A DNA stretch of 64,000 nucleotides from Labilithrix luteola (GTDB lineage Bacteria; Myxococcota_A; Polyangia; Polyangiales; Polyangiaceae), in the NCBI RefSeq assembly GCF_001263205.1, contig NZ_CP012333.1, positions 6,934,501 through 6,998,500 of the forward strand, given 5' to 3'. Within the stretch, counting starts at the first letter, position 1; each line of letters begins with the position of its first letter. The translations under genes and the position numbers were made by a program. The notes beneath the pieces were generated by a model. It was not told the DNA's origin. It did not search any database and saw only the letters and a program-made list of their open reading frames with translations. Below are positions 52,092 through 62,581 of the stretch, piece by piece.

Positions 52092-53891
52092 ATGCGTCAC
52101 TCTCTCCTGCGCAAGCTCTTCATTGCGTCCGCTACTACCGCTCTGGCGCTTGCAGTTGCGAGCAGCCCCGCGCTCGCCCAGAAGCGCGGCGGTGGCAAGG
52201 CCCCGGCCGGCGCGACCCAAAAGGGCGGCGGCAAAGGCGGCAACAAAGGCGGAGCGCAGCAGGGCGGCGCCGCTCATGGTGGCGACCAGGCAATCGAGCT
52301 CGATGACGCTCAGCCCGCGCAGGGCGGTGCGACGCACGCCGCGGACTCCGGTCCCCCGCCCGTCGCCGGTCAGATGACGGAGCAGGCCGCGCAGGCCAAG
52401 CGCCTCTTCGACGGCGAGAAGTGGGGCGACGCCGCGCTTGCTCTCTACCGCGTCTACAAGGGCGAAACGGGCGACGACGAAGGCAACAAGCAGCTCGCGC
52501 AGTACCACCTCGCGATCTCGCTCTACCGCCTCAAGTTCTACCAAGGCGCCTACGGCATCTTCAGCGAGATCGCCGACAAGCCGAACCACCTCAAGTTCAA
52601 CGAAACGCTCCTCTGGCTCGCGAAGCTCGCGACCGACCTCCCGGAGCCCGCCGACATCGTCGAGCGCGTCGGTAAGTACAACGACGAGCAGATCTCGAAG
52701 TTCAACAACCAGAACCAGCGCGAGCTCTTCTGGCAGCTGAACTACCTGCTCGGCCGCTACAAGTACCGCAACCGCCAGTACGAAGACGCGCTCCGCCTCT
52801 TCGGCAAGGTCGACCGCCAGTCGAAGTACTACATCAAGGGTCAGTTCTTCTCCGGCATCTCGAACGTCCAGCTCCGCAAATCCGTTCCCGCGGTGAAGTC
52901 GTTCCAGCGTGTCGTCGGCGCGATCGACGAAGGCGGCGTGGAGATCGAGGACGAGGATCGTATGCGCGACCTCGCCTTCATCTCGATGGCGCGCACGTAC
53001 TACTCGGCGTCGGTCCGCCTCGACGAGAACAACGCCCCGACGATCCAGTCGGACAAGCTCTCGGCCGCCGTCAAGTACTGGAACAAGGTCGACCAGGGCA
53101 GCGAGTACTGGCTCGACTCGCTCTTCGAGGAGTCGTGGGCCTACTTCATGGCCGGCGACTACGCCCACGCGCTCGGCAACATCCACACGATCGACTCGCC
53201 GTACTTCCCGAACTCGTACTACCCCGAAGGCGAGATTCTGAAGGCGGTCATCTACTTCTCGAACTGCCAGTACGACGACGCGGAAACGATCGTCGCCAAG
53301 TTCCAGGCGAAGTACCAGCCGATCTACGACGACCTCAACAAGGTCCTCAATCGCTTCAAGGGCGACGAAGCCGACGAGCCCTTCTACAAGTTCCTCAAGG
53401 ACGTTCGTGACGGCAAGGCGGACCTTCCGCCGCGCATCAAGAAGGTCGTCGAGAACGCCCTCAGCGATCGCCAGCTGCTCCGCCACCTGCAATACGTGCA
53501 GGTTCTCGACGACGAGCAGAAGCGCTTTACGAAGGCGCCGGCGAGCTTCCGTGAATCGGCGCTCGGCAACGACACGAAGGACGCGATGCAGCTCGCTCGC
53601 GACATCGCTGTTCGTAACGCCGGCCAGCTCGCCCGTGAGCGCTACCAGCGCAACCTCGACGAGCTCAACGAGCACCTCCGTGACAGCGCGAAGATCATCA
53701 TCGACGTCACGGCGGCGAAGCGCGGTCAGCTCGAGCAGAGCATCGCGGGTTCTCAGGTCTCGCGCTCGGAGTCGGAGCGCAACATTGTCAAGCCTGACGA
53801 GGAGCACGTCATCTGGCCGTTCGACGGCGAGTACTGGCGCGATGAGCTCGGGTTCTACAGGCAGACCATCACCTCGAAGTGCGGGAGGTAG
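52092..53891 (+). CDS. Secreted TPR-repeat protein of the Glt-like module
   Basis: The 599-residue protein has a signal (residues 1-29, cleavage near ALAQ), a Gly/Lys/Ala-rich linker to about residue 90, then TPR-like helical repeats: AKRLFDGEKWGDAALALYRVY, YHLAISLYRLKFYQGAYGIF, GRYKYRNRQYEDALRLFGKV, and YFMAGDYAHALGNIHTI. The periplasmic TPR chain and gene order make it the likely counterpart of one of the TPR components of the Myxococcus gliding complex. The stop is six bases before the next gene start, with GGGAGG overlapping its end, so the genes are translationally linked. Confidence 0.85.
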   Translation: MRHSLLRKLFIASATTALALAVASSPALAQKRGGGKAPAGATQKGGGKGGNKGGAQQGGAAHGGDQAIELDDAQPAQGGATHAADSGPPPVAGQMTEQAAQAKRLFDGEKWGDAALALYRVYKGETGDDEGNKQLAQYHLAISLYRLKFYQGAYGIFSEIADKPNHLKFNETLLWLAKLATDLPEPADIVERVGKYNDEQISKFNNQNQRELFWQLNYLLGRYKYRNRQYEDALRLFGKVDRQSKYYIKGQFFSGISNVQLRKSVPAVKSFQRVVGAIDEGGVEIEDEDRMRDLAFISMARTYYSASVRLDENNAPTIQSDKLSAAVKYWNKVDQGSEYWLDSLFEESWAYFMAGDYAHALGNIHTIDSPYFPNSYYPEGEILKAVIYFSNCQYDDAETIVAKFQAKYQPIYDDLNKVLNRFKGDEADEPFYKFLKDVRDGKADLPPRIKKVVENALSDRQLLRHLQYVQVLDDEQKRFTKAPASFRESALGNDTKDAMQLARDIAVRNAGQLARERYQRNLDELNEHLRDSAKIIIDVTAAKRGQLEQSIAGSQVSRSESERNIVKPDEEHVIWPFDGEYWRDELGFYRQTITSKCGR

Positions 53892-53896
53892 TTCGG

Positions 53897-56800
53897 ATGA
53901 GTGGATCGAAGAAGACCGGGCGTGAGTCCGCGCGACTCATGATGCGCGGGCTTGTCATGCGCCGGCGAACGACGCGACTTTTGCAAGGGCTCGTGCTCAC
54001 GGCGGGTGTCTCCGCCGCGGGCGTCGCATCTGCGCAGGGTGTCTGCATCGATGACAAAGCGAAGCAGACCCTCAGCGCTTGCGGCGGCAACGGCCCCAAG
54101 GAATTCGATGTTGGCAAGCACGGCAAAGCGCCGGTCGTGAACTTCCACTCAGCTCCGCCCCCGGCGGACCTGAAGAAGCGCGATCAGCAGACGAAGCCGA
54201 ACATGCCGACGATGACGGATGCTCCGCGCGACGAGCGCAAGAGCCGTCTCCAGGCACGTCAGCGCGCTCTGCTCGTGACCGAGATCCAGCAGACCGAACG
54301 ACTCTTCGAAACGACGAAGAAGAACGCGCCCGACCGTCCCCAGCTCGCTCGCCGCCTCGCGGAAGAGTACGTCGAGCTCGAGGCCGCGGCCTTCCGTGAC
54401 AAGACGGAAGCCGAGATCAAGCGCGACGAGGCCAAGAAGAAGGATCCGAAGGCGGCCGGTCAGTTCCAGACGAACGCGAACCAGGCCGAAGCGGTCCTCA
54501 AGGCTGCTCGTAAGAAGGCGATCGACTACTACAGCACGATCGTCACGGACTACCCGACGTACCAGGCCCTCGACGAGGTCCTGTACTACCTCGCGTACGA
54601 GTACGAGCAGGCGAGCGATCTCAAGAACGCGCGCAGCGTCTACTACGACCTCATCAAGAAGCGCCCGGACTCGAAGTACATCCCGAACGCGTACCTCGCG
54701 TTCGGCGAGCTCTTCTTCAACGAGGCGCAGGGCGATCCGTCCAAGTGGGACCTCGCCGCGCAGGCCTACGCGGAAGTCATCAAGTACCCGCCGCCGAACA
54801 ACAAGGTCTACGGCTACGCCTGGTACAAGCTCGCGTACGTCTACTGGAACAAGGGCGAGCTCGATAAGGCGCTCAACGGTTTCAAGAAGACCATCGAGTT
54901 CGGCACCGTTCACACGCAGCTTCCTGGAGCGTCGAAGCTCGCGGACAGCGCGCGTCGTGACGTGATCCCGGTCTACGCGCTCAAGGGCGACCCGGCTCAG
55001 GCCTACAACTTCTTGCACAACATCTCGGGCGACGCTGCGGGGTCGAACGACAAGACGTTCAAGATGATGGACGATCTGGGTAACAACTACCTGGATACGG
55101 GCCACTACCCCGAGGCGATCCAGCTCTTCCGCGACCTCATCGTTCGCGACAAGTCGGGCCGCCACTGCGTGTACCAGGCGCACATCACCGAAGCGACCAT
55201 GGCGATGAAGGGCGGCAACAAGGACGCCATCGTCAAGGAAGTCGACAACCAGGTGAAGGTCGCCAACGAGTTCAAGAACGGCTCGTTCTCGGCGGAGCAG
55301 AAGCAGGAGTGCGCGAACAAGAGCGCCGCTCTCGCGACTGAAACGGCGATGGCGTGGCACCTCGAAGCCGTTGGCTCGTCGGGCCAGCGCGGTACGGGCG
55401 ACCTCAAGACGATGGCGCTCGCCGCCACGCTCTACAAGAAGGTCGTCGACACCTGGAACGCGCAGGAATTCTCGACGTTCCAGTTCCCCCGCGTCGTGAA
55501 GGAAGACTGGCCGACGATCTACAAGATCAAGTACGCGATGGCCGACCTTCTGTACTTCCAGAAGGACTGGGCGAAGTGCGGTCCGGCGTTCGACTCCGTC
55601 GTCGCCGAGAACCCGCAGGCCGCCGAGGCCGCGGAAGCCGCGTACGCGTCGGTGCTCTGCTACCAGAACATCTACGACGAGACGCACAAGGACGGCTCCG
55701 CGAAGAAGGGCGCCGGCAACCTTCCTGGCCAGAAGAAGGACGACAAGTCCGCCAAGAAGGGCGCTGCCGACGACACCGAGAAGCTCAAGCCGAAGGAGAT
55801 GTCCGAGAACCAGAAGGGCATGGTTCAGGCCTTCAATCGGTACATCTGCTACATCAAGCCTGGCGCGAACGACACCGCGGGCCAGGAGCAGCTCGTCGAA
55901 GTGAAGTACGCCCGCGCGCGTACCTACTTCGAGTCGCAGCACTGGGAAGAGGCGGCGGTCGGGTTCCGCGACATCGCGATGAACAACTCCGATCGCGACG
56001 TCGGTATCTACGCCGCGCAGCTCTACCTCGAGAGCGTCAACGTTCTCGGGTCGAACTTCCAGAAGACCTCCTGCTTCGACGACATGGGGCAGGACGTTCC
56101 GGAGTTCATCAAGCTCTACTGCCAGGGCGACAAGGCGACGAAGAACGCCGAGCAGTGCACCACGCTCAACAAGATCCAGGTCGACATCCTTCGCTTGAAG
56201 GCGCAGAAGCTCGTCGAGCGCGCGGACAAGGAAGGCGGCAAGGAAGGCCTCGCTCTCTACGAGTCGGGCGGCGCGGCGTACTTCGAGATGTTCCGCAAGT
56301 ACTGCCAGGATCCGGTCGCGAACAAGCAGGCCCCCAGGCCGAGCGTTGCGACGAAATCGCGTACAACGCGGCCCGCGCCTTCCAGGCGGCCCGCCTCGTC
56401 GCGAAGGCGATCACGGTTCGCCGTTCGCTCCTCGCGTTCGACGCCGACCAGAAGCTGAACTCGCCGCTCGCCAAGAAGGCGACCTACGAGATCGGCGGTA
56501 ACTACCAGGCGATCGCGGTCTACGACCTCGCCGCTGACTGGTACGAGCGTTACCAGAAGGCCGACCCCAAGGCCGAAAAGGCCGACCAGGCCCTCTCGGA
56601 CGCCGTCATTCTCCGCCTCGGCCTCGGCCAGGAGGAGCAGGCGATCGAAGACGCGCGCGTCTTCACGAAGAGCTACGGCACGAGCAAGCCGGCGCAGACT
56701 GCGTCGATCGCCTTCGCCGTCGGCGCGCACTACGCGGACAAGGAAGACTGGGAGAAGGCCAAGACGGCGCTCGTCGGCTCGATGCACGTCATCGACCGCG

Positions 56801-57753
56801 CGGCTCCGGACGTTCAGGTCCAGGCCCACGCGACCCTCGCCCGCGTCTACACGAAGATGAAGAACAGCGACAACCTCGCGAAGGCCGAGTACGCGCGTGT
56901 TCGTGGCTTCTGGAACGACCCGGCGGCTGCCGAGGCGAAGATCAAGGGCGCGTACCCGGGCGAGGATGCCGGCGCGACGGATCGCCGTCTCGCGAAGGCT
57001 CTCAACGCCGTCGGCGAAGCGTTCTTCTACGCGGCCGAGGAGAAGCGCAAGGCCGAGGTCGAGCCGGTGCGATTCCCGGCGTACACCGGACCGGGCGACA
57101 AGGACACCGTCCTCAAGCACATCAACGGTCGGGTCAAGGATTGGTACACGAAGAAGAAGGCCGCGATCGAGAAGGTCGAGCCCGAGTACATCAAGATCCT
57201 CGATCTGAAGCCCGTCCCCCCGCCGAAGTGGGTCATCGCCGCCGGTTCGCGCAGCGGTCTCATGTGGGGTGACCTCGTCGACGACTTCCGCCGCGCTCCG
57301 ATCCCGGAGGCCTGGAAGAAGGACGCGGAGCTCCGCGGCGTGTACTACGACGCTCTCGACCGCGCGAGCGAGCCCTTCAAGGTCAGCAACGCAAAGCCGG
57401 CTCTCAAGAAGTGCCTCGACCTGTCGGTCAAGTACCAGTACTTCGACGAGTACTCGCGTAACTGCGAGGTCTGGCTCGCGAAGAACTACAAATCCGAATA
57501 CCACGTCGTCGACGAGCTCCGTGGAGCGCCCACGCTCTCCAACAGCGGTCTCGACGAGAAGGCGCCCCCGATCCTCACGGACGGCACGTTCTGGCACCCG
57601 CCGGCAGCGGCCCCCGAGAAGACCGTCGTGTCGAGCGACGAATCGTCGAGCGGCAAGAAGGACGACTCGGCCAAGCCCGCGGGCAAGGCTGCGGGTAACG
57701 GTGGTGGCGCTGCCAAGGGTGGTGGCAAGCCGCTCCCCGGGAAGAAGAAGTGA
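53897..57753 (+). CDS. Very large secreted TPR protein (GltD/AgmU-like), frameshifted in this sequence
   Basis: Two overlapping reading frames together code for about 1285 residues of one protein: signal peptide (to about GVASAQ), then many TPR-like repeats (LYYLAYEYEQASDLKNARSVY, ETAMAWHLEAVGS, YEIGGNYQAIAVYDLAADWY, AVGAHYADKEDWEKAKTAL). The first frame runs 53897-56458 and the second takes over near 56331-56336, where GCCCCCAG would read correctly if one more C were present (KQAPQAERCDEIAYNAA). Length and composition are close to AgmU/GltD, the periplasmic TPR protein of the gliding complex. A single missing base in a C run suggests a sequencing error, but a real mutation is possible. ATG 53897 follows GGGAGG. 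Confidence 0.85.
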
Positions 57754-57767
57754 GGGAGGACAGAACC

Positions 57768-59177
57768 ATGAAGCGCATCACAGGACTTCTCGTTGCTGGT
57801 CTCCTCGCGACCGTCACCGCTGCTTGCGGCGGTGGCGGCGGTGAGACGGCCCCTGCGAAGACGCCCGCTGCCGCTGGTAAGGGCGGCGGGGACGGCCTCG
57901 CGACCCAACCGACGGACGTGAAGAAGGACGCGCAAGCGAAGTTCAACGCGGCCATCGACTCCTTCGTCGAGCACGACAAGGCGAACGACTGGAACGACGC
58001 GAACTGCGCAGCGGTCGCGAAGCTCTTCGAAGACGCCGTCTCGTCTCAAGGCGGCAAGTTCGCCCAGGCGACGTTCAACGCTGGTCTCTCGTTCCAGCGT
58101 TGCAACGACGACAAGAACGCCAAGGCTCGCTTCGAGCAGGCGCTCAAGGACGACCCCAAGTTCCACAACGCTCGCGCCCAGCTTGCGCTCTACCAGTACA
58201 AGCAGGACTCGAACGAGGACGCGGCGATCGGCGCCATGCAGCAGGCCGTCATCGACGCGCAGTTCCAGAACGTTCCCGCCCTCGTCAACCTGGCGATGTT
58301 CCAGATGCAGCGCGACAGCGATGCGTCCGGTCAGGGCTGCAAGAACGACATGGACTGCGCGAAGCTGAACCTCCAGCGTGCGCTCGCCATCGACGACGCC
58401 TACATGCCGGCGTTCAACCAGCTCGCCCTCTACTACTTCCAGCTCGCGAAGAAGCGCGCGGGTGCGGTGAAGTCGACGGCGAAGGGCTCGCGTGGTCGCC
58501 AGATCACGACGAACGCGGCGATGGCCAAGCGCGCCGACGGTCAGCAGCTCGAGCTTGCGGCCCTCGTCTGCTCGCAGGCGATCCGCAAGAACCCGAACTA
58601 CGCCCCGATCCACAACACCTCCGGTCTCATCCAGAATGAGCTCGGTCAGGTGAACGGCGCGGTCAGCTCGTTCGCGACGGCTGCGAAGCTCGATCCGAAG
58701 TTCTTCGAGGCGCAGATGAACTACGCCGCGGTCAACCTCGGATTCCGCGGCTTCGAGCAGGCGCAGGGCGCGTACACCAAGGCGCTGCAGATGCGCCCGA
58801 ACGACTACGACGCTCACCTCGGTATGGCGCTCGCGCTCCGCGGCCCGATCACCGGCTCCGAAGCCGACTACGACGCACGCGTCTCGGCCGTCCAGGCCGA
58901 GCTCGATGCGGCGAAGAAGATCGACGCGAACCGCCCGGACGCCTACTACAACGAAGGCATTCTCACGATGGAGTTCAAGGCGAAGGCCGGTGGACCCAAG
59001 GAGAAGACCATCGCATCGCTCCAGTCTGCCAAGTCGATCTTCCAGGCGTTCCTGGACAAGGCCGCAGGCAAGCCCGAGTACGACGGCGCCGTTCGTCGTG
59101 TGAAGGGTGACGGTACGGACAAGGATCGCGGTCGCCTCGGCGACATCGACGACACCATCCAGTTCCTCAATCTGTGA
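57768..59177 (+). CDS. TPR lipoprotein (GltE/AglT-like)
   Basis: The 469-residue lipoprotein has a signal ending in TAAC followed by a Gly-rich stretch. The rest consists of TPR-type helical pairs: KFAQATFNAGLSFQRCNDDKNA, HNARAQLALYQYKQDSNEDAA, YMPAFNQLALYYFQLAKK and EAQMNYAAVNLGFRGFEQAQ. A lipoprotein of this size with TPRs is what AglT/GltE looks like in the gliding complex. GGGAGGA lies 6 bases before ATG 57768, and the gene begins 14 bases after the large TPR gene stop. A rho-independent terminator follows. Confidence 0.86.
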   Translation: MKRITGLLVAGLLATVTAACGGGGGETAPAKTPAAAGKGGGDGLATQPTDVKKDAQAKFNAAIDSFVEHDKANDWNDANCAAVAKLFEDAVSSQGGKFAQATFNAGLSFQRCNDDKNAKARFEQALKDDPKFHNARAQLALYQYKQDSNEDAAIGAMQQAVIDAQFQNVPALVNLAMFQMQRDSDASGQGCKNDMDCAKLNLQRALAIDDAYMPAFNQLALYYFQLAKKRAGAVKSTAKGSRGRQITTNAAMAKRADGQQLELAALVCSQAIRKNPNYAPIHNTSGLIQNELGQVNGAVSSFATAAKLDPKFFEAQMNYAAVNLGFRGFEQAQGAYTKALQMRPNDYDAHLGMALALRGPITGSEADYDARVSAVQAELDAAKKIDANRPDAYYNEGILTMEFKAKAGGPKEKTIASLQSAKSIFQAFLDKAAGKPEYDGAVRRVKGDGTDKDRGRLGDIDDTIQFLNL

Positions 59178-59185
59178 GCCAGGAG

Positions 59186-59220
59186 GCCCCGGGCGCCGCG
59201 TGCGTCCGGGGCTTTTCCTT
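59186..59220 (+). terminator. Rho-independent terminator after the TPR lipoprotein gene
   Basis: GCCCCGG (59186-59192) pairs with CCGGGGC (59206-59212), then TTTTCCTTTTT follows. It separates the first three TPR genes from the small secreted protein gene. Confidence 0.85.
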
Positions 59221-59517
59221 TTTCGTTGGCGCTCGTTGGCGCTCCTCGGATTTCCAAGGGTTCAAGAAAATCTCCGAATTCTCGCGCGGGCCGGGAACCT
59301 CGAGCCCCGAGACGTTGTCAGGACACAAGAACCCGATGTGCCGGGCTAAACAGCCGGCCAATGTTTCTCATGACCCGCCGCGATCGTTGCGATCTCCGCA
59401 GCTCGTTTCGTGTGGGCGGTTTTGGATCGTGAAAGGGCGGGTTTGACCGCGAATTGAGAGGGGAGGGAACGAAAGCCAAAATTCCGCGTCTCACCTGACC
59501 GGACCGGCTCGTTCGCC

Positions 59518-59546
59518 TTGCTGTTCGAGCCCGAGGGCAGTACAAT
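59518..59546 (+). promoter_or_regulatory. Promoter candidate for the small secreted protein gene
   Basis: TTGCTG (59518-59523), 17 bases, TACAAT (59541-59546). The -10 box matches five of six. It lies 170 bases before ATG 59716 in a 538-base gap whose remaining sequence (59221-59517) shows no coding signal. Confidence 0.5.
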
Positions 59547-59715
59547 GATACTGTAATTCGGGCGCAAAATTCTTGGGAAATTGGAATAGTTACAGTTAGC
59601 GACCCTTCATCAGCTAACGTCCCCCCACCAAAGAACGAAAGAGCGCGCGCGAGACACGCGGGAAGGCCCGCGAAACAGCGCGAACTCGAAGCGAATCTCG
59701 AATACGGAGCGGATC

Positions 59716-60006
59716 ATGAAGACGAAGCGGGTTCTGTTCGGGTTGATCGCGGCAGCGTTTGTTCTCTCGGCAACTTCTTCTGTCTTCGCTCAGGGCGCCG
59801 GCGGCGCAGCGGGCGCGAAGCCCGCAGCGGGCGGCGGCAAGGACGAAGGTTACGGTTACGAATTCTCGGACGATCCGCTCGCGGCCGGTGGCTTCGGCCC
59901 CAGTGACGCCACGATCCGCGTCCGCCCCGGGCCGGTTCGCACGACCCTGATCCGTCCGCGCACGTCGTTCGTGCCCGAGATGCTCAAGTCGGTCGAGAAC
60001 CTCTAG
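59716..60006 (+). CDS. Small secreted protein next to FHA-AgmX protein
   Basis: The 96-residue protein has a signal peptide (cleavage near VFAQ), a Gly/Ala-rich stretch (to about 45) and a compact end: EFSDDPLAAGGFGPSDATIRV then RPGPVRTTLIRPRTSFVPEM. The C-terminal half is strikingly non-random and basic, and could be a short binding peptide for an envelope partner. It sits between the TPR lipoprotein gene and the FHA protein gene, all on the same strand, so I infer membership of the same module. No family known to me. Confidence 0.75.
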   Translation: MKTKRVLFGLIAAAFVLSATSSVFAQGAGGAAGAKPAAGGGKDEGYGYEFSDDPLAAGGFGPSDATIRVRPGPVRTTLIRPRTSFVPEMLKSVENL

Positions 60007-60143
60007 TTTCGGACGCCCGCTCGCTCGAGCGGGCTTCATCACCGAGTGTCCAAGCGCCCTCGGTCGCGTCTCCCGAGTTCTTCGAGATACGCATTCAGTT
60101 TCTGACGCGCGGCAAGCAGTACCCGTTTCGAAAGGTCTAGGCG

Positions 60144-62273
60144 ATGGAAGGCAAGGCAAAGGTCGCGTTGACGTTCGCGCTCTACCAGGGCGAACAGCTC
60201 GTGCGTCGAGACACGATCGCTCAGGACATCGTGAAGGTCGGAAAGGATCCGCGGAGCCATCTCCGCGTCGACGACGACCTCGCGTCGCGCATGCACGCCG
60301 TCATCGAAGTGGCCGGCCCGAACGACATCACGCTGATCGACCTCGGAAACGAGCCGGGTACGCTCGTCAACGGCCAGCGCGTCAACAAGTGCAAGGTTCG
60401 CCCGGGCGATCAGATCCAGATCGGCTCGACGACCATTCACCTCGAGAGCGCCGAGCTCGCGGGTGCGGGCGCGCCGGCGGCTGCTTCGTCCGGTCGTGCG
60501 GACGACGCGCTCCTCGCTGACAACACCGCGGTCGGTGGGCAGGGCGCGGCCACCTCGCTCGGCCTCGGCCCGGCGGCTGCGGCGAACCCCTTCGCGCCCG
60601 CGGCGCCTCCGAGTGCTCCCCCCGCGGCGAACCCGTTTGCGGCGTCGCCCGCGGCGAACCCGTTTGCATCGGCGAACCCGTTCGCGCCGGCCAATCCCTT
60701 CGTCGCTTCGGCGGCCGATCAGGCCTACGGCGGCTACGGCATCAACGCGCCGGGCGGCAGCGATTTCGACCCGAACCAGCCCTACACCTTCTCGATGGTG
60801 AAGAGCGGCCCCGACGTCCACCCGGACGAGGTCGAAAGCCACGCTGCCGCCATCGAAGTGCTCGTGAAGTGGGACCAGAACACCCTTCACGTCTCGCACT
60901 CGAGCCCGCCGAAGAGCTTTTTCGTCGGTGAGGAGCAGGTCGGCTGCGATTACTTCGTGCCGAGCGAGGTCCTCGGTACCACGCGTGCGCCGGTCGTCGT
61001 TGCTCGCGGCGTCAGCGCGGCGCTCGTCATGTTCCCGCGCTCGACCGGCACGGTCGAGATCCCGGGTCAGGGCACCGTCACGTTCCAGGACCTCATCTCG
61101 TCGGGCCGCGCGCGTCCCTCGAGCGAGCTCTCGGGCGCCCACGAGTTCGAGCTCCCGAACGGCGCCAAGGCGCACATGGAGATCGAGGGCTCCGGCCTCG
61201 TCTTCGAGGTGAGCGCGGTCAACGCGGGCAAGGCTCCGCCGGTCGGTGCGTTCTCGAGCTTCGAGCCCGCCGCCTACGTGTTCATCGGCCTCTCGTTCCT
61301 CCTCCACATCGGCATCGTCGCCTCGATGGCGTTCTTCATGCCGAAGATGGACGGCGACGACAGCGAGGCGATCGACCGCGATCAGCTCCTTCTCATGCAG
61401 AAGATGCTGAACGCCGCCGCCGAGCGCGAGCAGGAAGAGAAGCCGACCGAGCAGGTTTCCGACGCGAACGCCGACCAGAAGGAAGGCGGCACGGGTACCC
61501 GCGCGAAGGGCGAAGAAGGCTCGATGGGTAACCCGAACACGAGCGCGACGAACAAGCGCTACGGCGTTCAGGGCCCGGCGGACAACCCCGACCCGCACCT
61601 CGCGCGTCAGGCTGCGCTCAAGGAAGCGCAGGAATTCGGCATGATCGGCCTCATCAACGTCGGCGCGGGCGGTGACCCGAACGCTCCGACGGCGCCCTGG
61701 GGTCGTGAGGAGTCGAGCGGTAACGACCCGCTCAGCGCCCGCGGCAACATGTGGGGCGACGCCATCGGCGACGCGTTCGGCGCCGGCGGTCTCGGTCTCT
61801 CGGGCGTTGGTGAAGGCGGTGGTGGTCGAGGCGAAGGCATCGGCCTCGGCAACATCGGTACGCTCGGCCACGGCGCCGGCACCGGTACGGGCCAAGGCTT
61901 CGGTAACGGCCACGGCCGCCTCGGTGGCGCCCACGCCACCAAGGCTCCTTCGATGCGCCAGGGCGCGACCCAGGTCAACGGTCGCCTCCCGCCGGAGGTC
62001 ATCCAGCGTATCGTTCGCCAGAACTTCGGTCGTTTCCGTCTCTGCTACGAGAACGGCCTTCGCACGAACCCGAACCTCTCGGGCCGCGTCTCGGTGAAGT
62101 TCGTCATCGACCGCTCGGGCGCCGTCTCCACCGCACAGGACGGTGGCTCGGACCTCCCGGATCAGGGCGTCGTTTCGTGCGTCGTCCGCGGCTTCGGAAA
62201 CCTCTCGTTCCCGCAGCCCGAAGGCGGCATCGTCACCGTCGTCTACCCCATCATCTTCAACCCCGGGGATTGA
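60144..62273 (+). CDS. FHA domain-TM-AgmX/PglI C-terminal domain protein (GltG/PglI-like)
   Basis: The 709-residue protein has an N-terminal FHA domain (about 5-105; KVGKDPRSHLRVDDDLASRMHAVIE in shortened form, GTLVNGQRV), a linker of NPFA-type repeats (about 145-190), a second domain (about 215-370), a single membrane segment near 380-400 (YVFIGLSFLLHIGIVASMAFF), a long Gly-rich/acidic linker, and a C-terminal domain (about 610-709; LPPEVIQRIVRQNFGRF, GRVSVKFVIDRSGAVS, VVRGFGNLSFPQP). That last domain is the AgmX/PglI C-terminal, TonB-like domain of the myxobacterial gliding proteins. The FHA end is cytosolic and would read phosphothreonine; the C-terminal end crosses the periplasm. It joins cytosolic signals to the envelope TPR proteins. 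Confidence 0.9.
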   Translation: MEGKAKVALTFALYQGEQLVRRDTIAQDIVKVGKDPRSHLRVDDDLASRMHAVIEVAGPNDITLIDLGNEPGTLVNGQRVNKCKVRPGDQIQIGSTTIHLESAELAGAGAPAAASSGRADDALLADNTAVGGQGAATSLGLGPAAAANPFAPAAPPSAPPAANPFAASPAANPFASANPFAPANPFVASAADQAYGGYGINAPGGSDFDPNQPYTFSMVKSGPDVHPDEVESHAAAIEVLVKWDQNTLHVSHSSPPKSFFVGEEQVGCDYFVPSEVLGTTRAPVVVARGVSAALVMFPRSTGTVEIPGQGTVTFQDLISSGRARPSSELSGAHEFELPNGAKAHMEIEGSGLVFEVSAVNAGKAPPVGAFSSFEPAAYVFIGLSFLLHIGIVASMAFFMPKMDGDDSEAIDRDQLLLMQKMLNAAAEREQEEKPTEQVSDANADQKEGGTGTRAKGEEGSMGNPNTSATNKRYGVQGPADNPDPHLARQAALKEAQEFGMIGLINVGAGGDPNAPTAPWGREESSGNDPLSARGNMWGDAIGDAFGAGGLGLSGVGEGGGGRGEGIGLGNIGTLGHGAGTGTGQGFGNGHGRLGGAHATKAPSMRQGATQVNGRLPPEVIQRIVRQNFGRFRLCYENGLRTNPNLSGRVSVKFVIDRSGAVSTAQDGGSDLPDQGVVSCVVRGFGNLSFPQPEGGIVTVVYPIIFNPGD

Positions 62274-62413
62274 GGGACGATACCTCGCGTCTTCGGCGCC
62301 AGCTCGCCGCTCGCGTGTTCGCCGTACTTCAGTACGGCTGCGCGGGACGAGCGACGAGCGGACACCGAATCCGCTTCGGTCCCGCCCCTCAATCGGCGGG
62401 ATCGCGATGAGAA

Positions 62414-62446
62414 GAAGGCCGTGCAGGTTTGCCTGTGCGGCCTTCG
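62414..62446 (+). terminator. Terminator-like hairpin after the FHA protein gene
   Basis: GAAGGCCGTGCAGG (62414-62427) pairs with CCTGTGCGGCCTTC (62432-62445) with a few mismatches, loop TTTG, followed by GCGTTT. It lies 140 bases after the stop. Confidence 0.55.
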
Positions 62447-62562
62447 CGTTTAAGCGCGCGCGAACTGCCTCGGTCGCAGTGGACGTGTGGGCTTACGGTT
62501 GTCCGCCGGCGCGCGAACGATCCGCCGTCAGCGGTGGGTGTAGAGTGCATGTGACATGAACG

Positions 62563-62581
62563 GTGCCTATTTTCTAGGCAC
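62563..62581. other. Perfect short hairpin GTGCCTA/TAGGCAC
   Basis: GTGCCTA (62563-62569), TTTTC, TAGGCAC (62575-62581). It lies in a 440-base gap (62274-62715) that otherwise holds only a palindromic TGCTCGAGCA (about 62661-62670). Confidence 0.5.

Noticed and set aside
60039..61934. 631-residue minus-strand frame under the FHA protein gene
   Set aside because: Antisense shadow; the plus strand carries clear FHA and AgmX/PglI domains.
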